Below the pieces are notes generated by a model. That model saw only the letters and a list, made by a program, of their open reading frames with translations, made no database searches and was not told where the DNA came from. A stretch of 64,000 nucleotides of DNA from Ophiodon elongatus. Lineage: Eukaryota; Chordata; Actinopteri; Perciformes; Hexagrammidae. Shown here one piece after another: positions 10,531 to 22,800 of this stretch. Where the stretch lies: contig JACSYO010001014.1 of assembly GCA_016806645.1 (NCBI GenBank), positions 61,380 through 125,379 on the forward strand, given 5' to 3'. Position 1 is the first letter of the stretch, and every line of letters starts with the position of its first letter. The position numbers and the translations under genes are program-made.

Positions 10531-11754
10531 CTAGAGGTCATAGATGTCGATGTGAGCTCCCGTTGTGTAGTTGTCTTCCAGAAGGAGCTTCATCAGCTTG
10601 GCACAGGACGCCTCACAGGTGAGCAGCTGGCCCTGAGCGAACATGTCTGAAAAAGACTTCCTGATGCTGGGATCAGCTGTTCTGGATCTGGCCAACGTCT
10701 GCATGGCTGTGTCCAGAGGCCCTGGTTCAATACAGAGGACACAGGGGAGTGTGGTTGAAGGCTGGGAATGGACACAACAAACGCATTGAGTTTTCATCAA
10801 CCCCTCATTATTAAGTGACTAAAAGTCAACTAATGAAGTGATTTGTGACCTGTGGTATGGTTCTGTACGTCCTCCATATTTCCTCTGCCTTTGAAAGTGT
10901 ATGTTTTCATTTTAAAGACTGGCATTACTGTTCAGTCTCACAACTCCTTTAGGAAGGGACTTCATTCAATTCCTCCGACAGCTCCAGTCTCAGGCCGACT
11001 GGTTGGACTGGAACGTACGCAGCATAAACAGGCAGCTCCTCACCTGGGGAGTAGCTGAGCACCCGGAGGTCCGGCTCCTCTTCGGCCAGCACCCTGAACA
11101 TCATCTCTCGGGCAGCCTTGCTGGTGCAGTACAGCACCCAGGAGCGGAAAGGCTGCAGAGCGCACACTGAGGTGATGTTGATCACGGTGCGCCGCTGACC
11201 CAGACGCTGGGGGAAAGCCTGCAGGACGCTGGCAGTGAGGCACAGGGAGGAGCTGACATTGAGAGACAAGTAAGAGTCCACCTCGGCCATGTCGCTGAAG
11301 CTTTTGGCATAGCGGGACACGTCCCCCAGAGAGGCTGGGAAGAGGAAAGGAGGGGTTACTAGTGTGTCACCATTCTCAAAACATACCGTGGGAGTGTTTC
11401 CACCAACTACTGTGACAAACATTCTCAGGAGGAAGCAAAAAGATCACTAAATTAAAAGAGGGTTCCACTCAAATGCTGCCCCCAAAGTAGGGATGCACCT
11501 ATCTGACTCCTACAGTCAGGATATTGACACCTGGTCTTTGGTATCAGCTGATACCGAGTACTGATACCAGTGTTTAATCAATGAGCTGTATGCCTCACTG
11601 GGAGGAAGAGACCTTATGTGTCAGGAAACAACAGGCTTGACTTAAACATTGTTTTACTGACTCTGTAAAACTAAATGTAACAAATAAATAGAGATTGACA
11701 TTGCTGACTTGTTATCATTATGAAAAAATAAACCGTACATACATACATACATAC

Positions 11755-11793
<39 letters not shown>

Positions 11794-11810
11794 CATACAT
11801 ACATACATAC

Positions 11811-11887
<77 letters not shown>

Positions 11888-12351
11888 TCACCATCAACTT
11901 CATCATCAGCATCATTTGGGTGAACCGAACACTCGTCTCTACTAAAATGTAGTTGTCCAATACTGGAAGTAAAAATATTTATACATGTTCTAGTTGCTCG
12001 AGGTCCTTGCTAATGGAGTACTGCCTTACCTGCGTTGTTGACCAGGAGGACGTGGTCCATGTCCTCAGAGAAGGCCTCTTTAGCCGCTCTGACGATGCTC
12101 TCCAGTCCGTCCATCTCACTCAGATCAGCCACCACACACTCAACCACCAGGCCCGCTCTGCCTGCCTCTGACTCGGCCAGCTCCGCCTGCAGAGCCCGCA
12201 GCTCATCAACGGAACGGGCCGTCAGGACAAGCGCTGATCCCGGCTTCACCAACCGAGACATCTCTCTCGCTATGGTCCTACCAAAGCCTCTGGAGGAGCC
12301 GGTGATGATGCAGAGCGCCCGGCCCAGGTCAGTATGCGCAGTGGACGACAT
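10531..12351 (-). CDS. spr: Sepiapterin reductase (complete, 3 exons)
   Basis: Exons on the minus strand are 12030-12351, 11044-11334 and 10531-10721. They join in frame with GT-AG ends to 267 aa (human about 261). The enzyme is a cytosolic NADPH-dependent short-chain dehydrogenase that makes the last step to tetrahydrobiopterin, the cofactor of aromatic amino acid hydroxylases and NO synthases; in fish it also feeds pteridine pigment synthesis. The nucleotide-binding TGSSRGFG is at residues 17-24, NNAASLGD at 105-112, and the catalytic Ser163, Tyr176 and Lys180 (ITSV and YCTSK motifs) are all present. The third exon starts at GPLDTAMQ, as in other vertebrates, and the end GAHIDIYDL is family-typical. 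The start at 12351 is the only Met before the Rossmann fold. Fish may carry more than one spr copy; the paralog is not decided. Confidence 0.95.
11739..11889. repeat. (CATA)n/(TA)n/(CA)n compound microsatellite in SPR intron 1
   Basis: CATA units alternate with two long TA tracts (11764-11788, 11818-11860) and end in (CA)n. Tyr/Ile-rich ORFs over it on both strands are repeat translations. Confidence 0.95.
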
Positions 12352-12660
12352 GGTTCCGGAACACGGCGGAGGTACAGATCAGTGCAGGGCTGTGGAATAA
12401 AGCCTGGGACACGCTCTGCGCATGTGCTGTGCACCCCAACGATACAACTCGTGACATCTGTCCTCTACGTGAGACAAGTGTGCGTGCAGGGGGAGTCAGC
12501 CATTCGCCTTCCACCCAGTGGCAGCGGGTCGTTCTTCTTCGTGGATTCTACCAGCGGAAATAATCCACTCGGTGCCTGTCGCCACCTCCCGGTTTCACGC
12601 TCATTTACACACGTTCGGCTCCCTGAAGAGCAACAGGTCACAGTATGGGAGGTAAGGTAA
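12352..12660 (-). promoter_or_regulatory. Probable SPR promoter and 5' UTR
   Basis: The segment just upstream of the SPR start is richer in G+C and CpG than the surrounding DNA (for example CCCGGCTTCACC, GCAGCGGGTCG). No TATA box was seen, as expected for a broadly expressed enzyme gene. Assignment is by position and composition only. Confidence 0.4.
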
Positions 12661-12904
12661 GGGGAGGTAACCTCTGACCCTAACCCTCTCTCATACCACT
12701 AAACACCTTCCTTTCACATTTGAGTGAAACACAAATATTTTTACTTTGGTGAATGTGCTTTTTCTATCTGGAAATGGAAACAATAAAACAATAGGATAAA
12801 AAGTACATTCTCAGACTTTGTCCCCCCAAACTGAAGCCTGAGTAAACCTGTGTCACGTCATGGTGTCGTGGTTGGTAGCGTCCTTCTTCTGCTCTGTGTG
12901 ACAC

Positions 12905-13440
12905 AGTTTACAATGGTTTATTTGATAAGGGGACAATGCACATTAATAAAAACATTTCTGTAAATGCGCCAGAGTTAGCCAAGAGGCTATTTTTCATCTG
13001 TAGTCCCAAGAGGAAGATGTTACAAAACAAACCTAAAAACAGAAATAAGATTAAACATACAAGGTTATACAATATTGACGCTTTACAATGCGTGCACAAA
13101 CAATGAATGTAGTGAGAATATTAATATACAAAGTATCATCATTCAGGAGACTCTTAGACATTGTCAAGTACTAACAAGACATGCAACACAGAGGCTCACA
13201 AATTCAACACACACAAAGCAAATAAAATGAGGGATACTATGTAAAATTAGAATGGACTAAAAACAAGATTATGCTGCATTGTTAGACACTAAAAAAAACA
13301 TCCATGTCAGAGGCACAGAACATAAAAGCATGCAGAGTATGTGAAATATATAAATCAGTCAGACACAGCTAAACAACAATAAAAGACATGCAGGTAGATG
13401 ATTTAGCAGTTAGCAGGCTAAATTCTGGATACCCTTCTTT
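12905..13440. repeat. Interspersed repeat of fish type
   Basis: Contains GGGGACAATGCACATTAAT, TCTGTAAATGCGCCAGAGTT, AGCCAAGAGGCTATTTTTCA and TCTGTAGTCCCAAGAGGAAG in this order, which I recall as a common dispersed sequence in fish genomes. No coding capacity. Ends are approximate and the class is not known to me. Confidence 0.45.
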
Positions 13441-13582
13441 ACTGTAATCCACACCAATACGGAAAGACAGTACACCCAACGTCACTCTCTGTGGGTTCAC
13501 AGCCCCTCTCCCCCCCATAATAATAATAATAATAATTAGTATTATTGTTATTATTATACAGCAATGGAGAATGAGACCAGGG

Positions 13583-14423
13583 CCCTGTTTCAGAAAGCAG
13601 TTAAGTAATTTTTCAGTCTCAGAAAGAGAGTTAACTTAATGACAGAGACAGACAAGCTGTTTCTTTTCCTCACTGAAAGCGTGTCTCTCAGCACATTTAC
13701 TCGTGGCGGTTTACCGTCTGTTAGAATGTAAATCCTGGTTTCGATATCAATTTGTTTCTCAAGAAAATCTAAATTTATATATAATGCTGTGACTCTGTGC
13801 ACACAGTTAATGTCAACTCTCACAGATTGAACATAATTAATGTAATATTGGCGATTATAAGTTAATATTTCTGAGTGAGCAGGTCGTGGTGCAGCTGTAG
13901 AATGTAGTTTGAAAGTGAGTTTTTTAAACAGGCTGCGTATAGTAAATGTGTCTTAACAGCATTTCAGTGACAGTGTTAAACAATATTACATTTGTTGAAG
14001 TAGCTGAAATAAAGCTACTGAATGCTGTTGAGCCAAGAGTGAAATATACGTCTTACATTTAAAATCCACAGTATTTAACCTTTGAATAACCAAACACATT
14101 GTTACTGGATCACATTATCTCTATTGATCAAAGTATTTTTTATATCTTCAACTATATTTTTCATCTTCTGTTGGCCTCTGTGTTTAGATTAATGCTGAAC
14201 AAATCTATTTGAGATTTAACATAGGGTACAGCCTATTATTAATAGGTTATGGACAACACTGAATAAAACTTTTATTATTTATTTTTTTCATTCACCACGC
14301 ACAAGCCTAACGCAGAGTTGACTCTGATCCGATCAGCTGTTGTGAAACCATCTCAGGGTTAGTCAACTCAGAGTTAAGGTTTAGGCTCAGAGTTTGTTAA
14401 ACCTGCTTTCTGAAACAAGGGGG
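13583..14423. mobile_element. Non-autonomous DNA transposon with terminal inverted repeats
   Basis: The left end CCCTGTTTCAGAAAGCAG (13583-13600) is matched by CTGCTTTCTGAAACAAGGG at 14403-14421 (one extra base). The subterminal CTCAGAGTTAAGG/AGAGAGTTAACTT motifs near both ends are also related. Length about 840 bp, AT-rich, no transposase. The TIR resembles abundant fish elements; superfamily not assigned because the target duplication is unclear. Confidence 0.65.
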
Positions 14424-16851
14424 CTGGGGGAGTTGGCTGGATTGGAATTCTGGAATATTAAACAAAAAGAACAGTCTACCGTAAACCCTGCTCTGATAGG
14501 CCAAGGGTAGGCGGACTCTGTTTACATCAATGATGCTTAAAAGCAGTCAAAGTTAATGGACAAAACTAAAATGTGTAATAATACCTATGATGATGAAATA
14601 TAATTTATATAAACAGCTGCTACATAGCAGCTAAAAGAAAAGCTGTTAAGTGAATCCTCTCTCTATAAAACCATGGAGTGCTATACTTCGTTTTGTTCAG
14701 AAGGAGGACTTCCAATTCAAGGTCATCTTACAATAAGCAGAAATATCTGAAGGCATGGAAAATGCTATTACCTGTGAAGAAGACCGGAGAATGTTGGAGA
14801 ATATCAGGAAGGTGTCAGCGGATGAGGACAAGGCTGCTGGCAGAGTGGTTTACAGGACAACTAACGTCTGAGGATTCTGACTATTTCCCCAGGCCGGACA
14901 TTAGGCCACAACTTACTGACTGTGAAAGATTGCATCAAGTATGGATGCACTGTTCTCTGTGAGTGGGACAACAGTGTATTGCGGTGTGTCAAGGTCCTGA
15001 CTTAAAGACAGAGACACGGAGCGATCATGTAAAGGTCAAAAACTGAAGAGCTTTCGTACAGTTTTTGTAGAGTAGCTGAGGATGTTCCAGGATGTGTTCC
15101 AGAGATCATCTCTAGGAACAGAGTGGGCATGCCAGTGACTCTGCTATGCCCCATGCGTGCAGATTTGAGCACATCATACGCTGCTTGGTGAAGAAATTTG
15201 ATGGCTCGAATTTCCTCGGATATACCCTCAACCACATTCTCCCATCTAGTCCAAAATGTTGGGTTCCCTCTGGGTTCTCCAGCTTCCTCCCACAGTCCAA
15301 AGACATGTCGCTCAGGTTAATTGGAGACTCTAAACTGCCCGTAGGTGTGAAGATGAGCGTGAATGGTTGTCTGTCTCTATATGTGTGCCCTTCACCCAAT
15401 GTCAGCTGCGATCGGCTCCAGCACCCCACGACCCTGAATAGGATAAGCAGTTCGGATAATGGAATGGAATGGAATATATAATACAGGTACTTACTACGAC
15501 TAGGCTTAGAATATCAAGTCAAGGATTCTTTAAGTTGTTTATTACAATTGGATGATTTCTATGTTCTCAGGAATGTGTACGATCGTAAAAACGACAAAGT
15601 TGGGGTCATAAACATTGTAGACTCAGCCTTAACGATCTGCTCTGAGTATGTCCAGACACATGGTAACTTGATATTCTAACATTAAGTGACCTACAGGTTC
15701 CTGAAAGAAGTTTATTGGTTCAGATTGTTTCATGGGACACCTGTGTGTTCCTGCTCCCGCCAGACTTTTCCTCTTCGCTTGGTGGATCTTTAAGTAGTGA
15801 TTGTTCTTGCAGATTGAAGTGCATCACTTTCACAACCTCACCTGTCCAACATTGACCACATACTCTGTTTTCTTTTGGTTGCCATGGTTTTAGGTGTCTT
15901 CCTGTTTGGATTCCCAGTTTGTGGTCACTGAGTCGGTACTTGGTGAGGATGTGTCTCTGCTTTCTATCTCTGACAGTAGAGAGATATTCTGACAATTCAT
16001 CAACTTTTTTTGGGCCAGATTACTTTCCAATCTACTTTGGCTTTTAGTTTCTTCTTTCCAATGTTCTAAATACTCTTCTTTATAATCACCTCTCTCTCCC
16101 TCTCTTTATTTATTTTTATTATTTAATCAATTGAAATGATCCCTGACATTATAAATAAAACGGAGACAGACAGGAAAGGCTTTTTTCTGTTGATTTCACT
16201 AAAGTTATAATAAACTAAAACTAAAACAACAGTTTTTATGTTCAGTTGTTTAATTATTTTTCACACATTCATATTGAAATCAAAGGCTTTAACATGCATT
16301 AATGACCCAACATACTCACTTGTCTCATATCTGCAGTGAATCAGTAATGTTGGTAAAAAAAATCTGCCAGTCCCACACTGTGCACACACACAATTCTTGT
16401 GTGAGATCTGTGAACTTGTACTACGGAAACATAAAAATCATAAAATGCTTGTAGTAACCTGTAATAACCACAATATTAAACATTTGATGTTGGAACAATA
16501 TAGACACATTTTAATTGGACTTTAGTTATGTTATGTTATTATGTTATTAACATAATAGAACACTCTGTGGTTCAAAAAACATATTTCACTGCAGTGTCTA
16601 AGCCTTCATCCAGCACATATCAAAACTTACTTCCAGCTCAAACTCTACATGAGGGTAATATGAAGTTAAAATATGAATTTAAGTATTAAACATACAAAAC
16701 AGAAACTACCAGTTCTATTTGAAAAAAACACAACAAAGAATGTCAGCATTTTCATTTTGGATGAAAGAGATAGTAAAAGAATGTTAACAAATCAAAAAAG
16801 TGTGAAATAATAATAGTAAAACTATGGTTGACGAAGCAGCTGTATGTTGAA
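14424..16851. other. Intergenic region between the MITE and SLC1A3
   Basis: Holds a V-SINE fragment (15243-15476) and otherwise AT-rich non-coding sequence. The right end should contain the SLC1A3 3' UTR (minus strand). Short ORFs here have no recognisable domains. Confidence 0.5.
15243..15476 (+). mobile_element. V-SINE fragment (central domain and 3' tail)
   Basis: Shows GGGTTCTCCAGCTTCCTCC, CACAGTCCAAAGACATG, GGTTAATTGGAGACTCTAAA, TGCCCGTAGGTGTGAA, the CACCCAATGTCAGCTG segment and AATAGGATAAGCAGTT, with a GGAAT-repeat tail at 15454-15474. These are the conserved core and LINE-derived tail of vertebrate V-SINEs. The tRNA-like head is missing. Confidence 0.8.
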
Positions 16852-19800
16852 CTACATGTTTGATTCACTGTGAGCCCGTTTGTCATTTTCAAAATCACTA
16901 TCCTGGGAGATGAGCTTGTAGGGTTTCTTCCTCTCCCTCTCCTCCAGCACTGAGTTTCCCATCTCCACGTCTTTGCTGCGGAGCTCATGTCGGGACAGGA
17001 ACTCCACAATGCCGGCTCCGATCGAATCCCCCAAGACATTGGTCGTGGTACGCAGACGGTCCCTACACTCCAGCATGGACAAAGACAATAAAAGGGCAAT
17101 TAAGTGGGCAAACATGCTGGGTACATGGTACTGCAACTATATTTAAGGGCAGAGTTGCTTTTTTTCATTTAGTTCTATGCAACTGAAATGAGGTAAAATA
17201 CTAATAAAATACTTTTCAAAATACAATCATTTATTAGCCGAGCAGATGGAGCTGGAGCCAGCAGGCTATTAGCTTAGTTTAGCATAAAGACTGCCAACAG
17301 CTAGCGTGGCTCTGTAACCAGCACCTCTAAAGCTAACTGATTAACATGTTATATCTTGATATATATAACTTGTATCTTTAATTTGTCAAATGAATAACTA
17401 AAAAAGTGAAAAAACAAGGGTGGTTATGTCCTGGACTATTTCTTTGCTGGGTGCAGAGACATTCTGAAATCTGCCCCCGGCCAGATCTCTAATAGTTAGT
17501 TCCACCGAGGCGTAACTTTTTGTATTGAGAGCTGTATCTGAAACCTTGAAGTCTTTAAGCCTGAGGTGAAGCTAAGCTTGACAACTAGCCTCACTGGACC
17601 AGACTAGTCTCAAGGAAAGTTTCTATGGTAATTTAGGCCAGACTTACTTAAACCTGAAAATAGGCCTAGTTCACTGATATTCTTTCTTTATAAAACACAG
17701 CTGCAGCTTTAGAACATGCAGGCTTTTATTCACTAAACACTATATTATACTTCTGGGCCTGTCTTGTGTGGGAAGGCTTTGACAGACAGTCAGATTTGGT
17801 CCATTCCAGTCAAAGGAGAGAAGGGTATTTTTCTTATTACCCCAGTTAGCTGAGTAATTTCAGGGAAGGGTATTCTAATTGAAATGATTAATTTGGGAAA
17901 CCTAATTATGTTTCTATGTTAAAACTCATTGCAAAAATATTCAATACAAAAGGGAAGATGTGGAACAAGACTCCGGGGAGTGAGAAGTATGTCACTAGGT
18001 GGTAGTAGATACAGATCTGCTTTTGACCTTTAAGATGACAGCGATGATTCATGTCGGGATGTAAGTTAAAGTTATAGCTCTCACAGAGCAACATGTCACA
18101 CACACTTATGTTTGAATGGAAGCAAAAATGGATTATTGTTCACATGAAGGAAGCCACTCACAGAAACCAATCAACCGCAATGATGAGAGTGATGTCATCA
18201 GTAGGAAGTCCAACAGAGGTCAGTACAATCACCATGGTGACCAGGCCTGCCTGAGGGATGCCAGCAGCTCCGATACTGGCTGCAGTTGCTGTAATACTAG
18301 ATTGAAGAGAAGCAGAGAATGATGAAAAAATGCTGCGTTTTTTTATTAGTTTTTTCCTATTGATAACAGCATAAGCATAATCTATGATCCTCCTCTTATT
18401 TTACCTGATGGTGATGATCTGACCAAAGTTCATCTCCATATTGTTGACCTGGGCAATGAAGATGGCTGCCAATGCCTCATACAGAGCTGTTCCATCCATG
18501 TTGATGGTGGCACCAACAGGCAGCACGAAACGTGTGATTCGCTTGTCAATTTTGTTGTTCTCCTCCAGACATTTAAAGGTGACAGGGAGGGTGGCTGAGC
18601 TGAGAGATGAAAGAAAAACTGTTCAAAGAAACAGTCTTACATGTTGGGAAATATTCTTCAGAGGTGGAAATCCTGATTCCATCTCATTCAAATGCACTTC
18701 GGCATGAAGCCTACTGTACATCAGTAAGTGATCATCTCACCATTCAGTCTAGAAATGTTCAGTACATGAACCAACACATCTTTAACAGAAAATCTTCAAA
18801 CTGAACTGACTATACTGAATCACCATTCAATCGGAAAAAAAGATTGGATGGGCTACCTACCTTTCTATCTACCTACCTGTCTACCTACCCTTTCCTATCT
18901 ATCTACCTACCTGTCTACCTACCCTTTCCTATCTACCTACCTGTCTACCTACCTACCTGTCTACCTACCCTTTCCTATCTACCTACCTGTCTACCTACCT
19001 ACCTGTCTACCTACCCTTTCCTATCTACCTAACTGTCTACCTACCCTTTCCTATCTACCTACCTGTCTACCTACCTACCTGTCTACCTACCCTTTCCTAT
19101 CTATCAACCTGTCTACCTACCTACCTGTCTACCTGCCCTTTCCTATCTACCTACCTGTCTACCTACCTACCTGTCTACCTACCCTTTCCTATCTATCGAC
19201 CTGTCTACCTACCTAACTGTCTACCTACCCTTTCCTATCTACCTACCTGTCTACCTACCCTTTCCTATCTACCTACCTGTCTACCTACCTACCTGTCTAC
19301 CTACCCTTTCCTATCTACCTAACTGTCTACCTACCCTTTCCTATCTACCTACCTGCCTACCTACCTACCTGTCTACCTACCCTTTCCTATCTATCAACCT
19401 GTCTACCTACCTACCTGTCTACCTACCCTTTCCTATCTACCTACCTGTCTACCTACCCTTTCCTATCTATCGACCTGTCTACCTACCTACCTGTCTACCT
19501 ACCCTTTCCTATCTACTGTTAATAGCTAAATGGCCGACTAATTTGCAGCACAGCTATGACTGTCACTGTGTCTGTGGCGTTCATGGCATTTCACTCAGCT
19601 TTTAAGCAGGAAGTAATGTAGGTGTATCATGACTGAGCTGACAACAGTGCTTCCAGTTATGGAGCTTTTTTCCTATCTTTGCTCAAGAGTGAGTTCTTTC
19701 AATTTAAGAACATTTCTTATTGATTTCATAAAATATCTTGAAATGCTCTCCCTCTAAACCCTGTCCTCACACACACAAATACCCCCTACTTGCGCTTGGA

Positions 19801-22800
19801 TTTCTGCCTGCACAGAGTTCTTGCGTTCCAGCTTCAGCCCCTCTCCTCATAAGCTGCAGTCTGAGCAGAAATCCAAGAGCAACCAGGGGCTGTTTGAGTG
19901 TGAGGACAGGGTTTCTCAAATTGAAAGTCCACACTCTTGAATAAAAATAGGAAAAGAGCTCCATATCCAGTCAGCAGTGAGGAGCTCCACTAAAGATGAT
20001 TCAGTATAGTCGGCTCCGTTTAAAGATTTGGTGTTAAAGATTTGCTTGTACATGTACTGAAGACCCTTTAATATGCTGCTATCAAACTCATGATCACTTG
20101 GTAAAACATTGTTAATAATGATTGTGAGGAATCATTAACAGTAATCAATGGACATAGACAGACATAGTCTCATAATATATGTAGCCTTAGGTGCATGACA
20201 TTCATTATTTAGTTTAAAATTTGAACTACCCTTTTTAAGACACGTAAAAGCTTCTAAATTCACAGGAGGGGTATTTACTGACGTATTTTATATTGTAGAA
20301 CAAAATCTCTTCAGCTTTTGTTAAGCACAGACCTAATTTCAGATATCGCACCAAAAAGACACAACTCTGACATGTTACACAGCAATACTCGGCTGACACA
20401 CAAAAGTGAATATATGATATGAATATGTTGTAAGAGAACATGTACAGGTTTTTTTATTATTTGCTCTCAAGTCTGTTTCACACCTCCAGGGTTACAGATG
20501 AAAGAATAAGGCTAAAATATTGTCACACATGTAAACAACACATGAATTAAACAGAATACACACATGTAATTATAGTCAGATCTATCGAGTTCTAGATGAA
20601 GCAGTGAAATTATAAATCTGTTCCTTTTAAACACATTCACACAGTCAGTGATTTATCACCAGCTGTCCTTTCTGCATGTGTCTGTTCAAACTGTGTGTTT
20701 TAGTCTGGATTATAACTTTAACTTCTTCATAATTGTGTAATATTATTACTATACATGAACCAAGCTCTGATTGGTCAGTAGGTGATGCTTTTATACGAGT
20801 TGATCTCTTATCTCTTAGCTACATGACCTAGCTCCTTAGTAGGTTAGATGTTCAGTGGAAGTATCCATGATGATCCATCCCTGTAAGAAGTAGGACTGCA
20901 AACCCAAAGTTAACCCTGAAGTTAGCTCGCTAACCCCAAATCCTGCTTTGTAGTACAGACCTACGGTCTCACTCTTATGGCATCAAATACAGACTCTTCG
21001 GCAGTAGCCATCTGTGTCTCATACCGACAGACAAGCAACAAGCATCTGTATGAGACGCACCAGGCTTTAAACTAACTCCAATGTAAACCCATGCGCGTTG
21101 TTGTTAGATGCTCATAGCAACTAACATAGTATTAAGAGTGGGTTGGAGGGAGGATGTGGTGGATGGGTCAAACAAATACAGGACTTTCACTCAGGGGACC
21201 GCCGTTTGTGTCAACCAAAAGTTTAGTTACTTTTACTGACATCACTGAGTCTCAGCCGTAGCTTAAGTTACGTAACAACGTCACAACTTTGCATTCAAAG
21301 TGGCTGGTAAGTAATGTAATTGTGTGATAATGAAAAAAATAAAGTTAAAACTCTACAAATTGTCACATCTGGACGCAGCCGTCACAATTCTGATGTCAAA
21401 AGGGTTCGACAATTGGACAGACACTTAGATTGAAGCATGCAAACAGGTTTAGCAGACAAAACAGGTTGTGGTTATTCAAAGGCCAAGCGTAGTTCCTAAA
21501 ATGCTAGACTGTTTGATTTAGGGAAAAGTTATGATTTATTTATTGAGGTGTGTTGGACACGACTCACCTGGAGGAGGTCCCCAGGGCTGTTACCAAGGCT
21601 TGCAGGATACCAGCAATGAAGATAAAAGGGTTTTGCCGAGTGATAACAAAATAAAGAGTGGGAAGAATAAGAACTCCATGTATCAGTAAGCCAATGATAA
21701 CTGTGATGGTATACATGCCCAGCTGGCCGCCCATCTGTGTCAGATCATCCATCTCCACAATCTTTCCTGCAATCAGGAACAGGATACCAATAGGAGCATA
21801 CCTGAGAGGACGAGAGGAACAGCGAGTTATTAAAAATACGTGTGACGTTAACGTTCGCTCAACACCTCCTACTGAAAGCAAAGTCTTACCACATGATGAT
21901 GGCAACCAGGCGCATGATAGCTTCATTGAGGCTGTCGAAGAAATCCCTCAGGATCTGGCCCTGCTCCTTCATGCTGCCAATTATTAGACCAAAGCACATG
22001 GAGAAGACCACCAGCCCGAGAGCATTGACCCCGTTCACCTGACCCGACACTGGGATCACTTCCTCCCGGGTGATCTCCATGACCTCCTGGGTGCCATTGG
22101 TCGAGTTGAAGAAGGTATCATTCACTGTCACAGTCACATGGACTGTTCGCTTTCCATATTTGGTTTTGAACTGGAGAATGAGAGAATTAAAGGACTTAGG
22201 TTAAACTCATGGACTTTGATAGAGTTGAAACAGACCACTGCTCTAATTAACATTCAGAATCAGGTAGATATACTTTGAGTTAAATTACTGTTCCATGCCC
22301 TTCTGACTCACCCTACTATTCTAGTAGTTTTAATGGCCCCTTGACATAGCAGTATCAGGTCAAAAACATTCTTTAACAAACACTTTGGTCTATGAACAGA
22401 AACAGTATTTTTTTCAAAACTATTTCCATAATTTTGCTCCAGTTATTCATGGTTCCCAGAAGACAAGTCCTTATGCTATAAGTGACCCAATGACCTGTAA
22501 TCTAGCACCAGTCTCAAGTCAACTTCTTCTTTGTTCACAATTGAAAATGGATTATGAAATTTGCTGTGTAAATCAGCAAATACTATAAACCAGTTACTAC
22601 AGTCTTCTTTGTTCAATAGGATATAAATCTCCTCAGTTATTCGAGCAATTCGAGCAGTAACACTATGCTAGCTAAACTATGCTAGTCAAGTTCGCCAAGC
22701 TCACATGCTGCAGCTAAAATGTTTGTTATGGTAAAAATGTGATGCTACATCAAACATGCTTCCTCATTTGTGAAGGAAACAGTGCTTATGTTTTCTTTTG

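Noticed and set aside
11654..11960. Tyr/Ile-rich ORFs in SPR intron 1
   Set aside because: Compound TA/CATA microsatellite.
15720..15995. 91-codon minus-strand ORF with CGQCWTGEVVKVMHF
   Set aside because: Some resemblance to transposon-type Cys spacing, but no second Cys/His pair or neighbouring domain; not supported.
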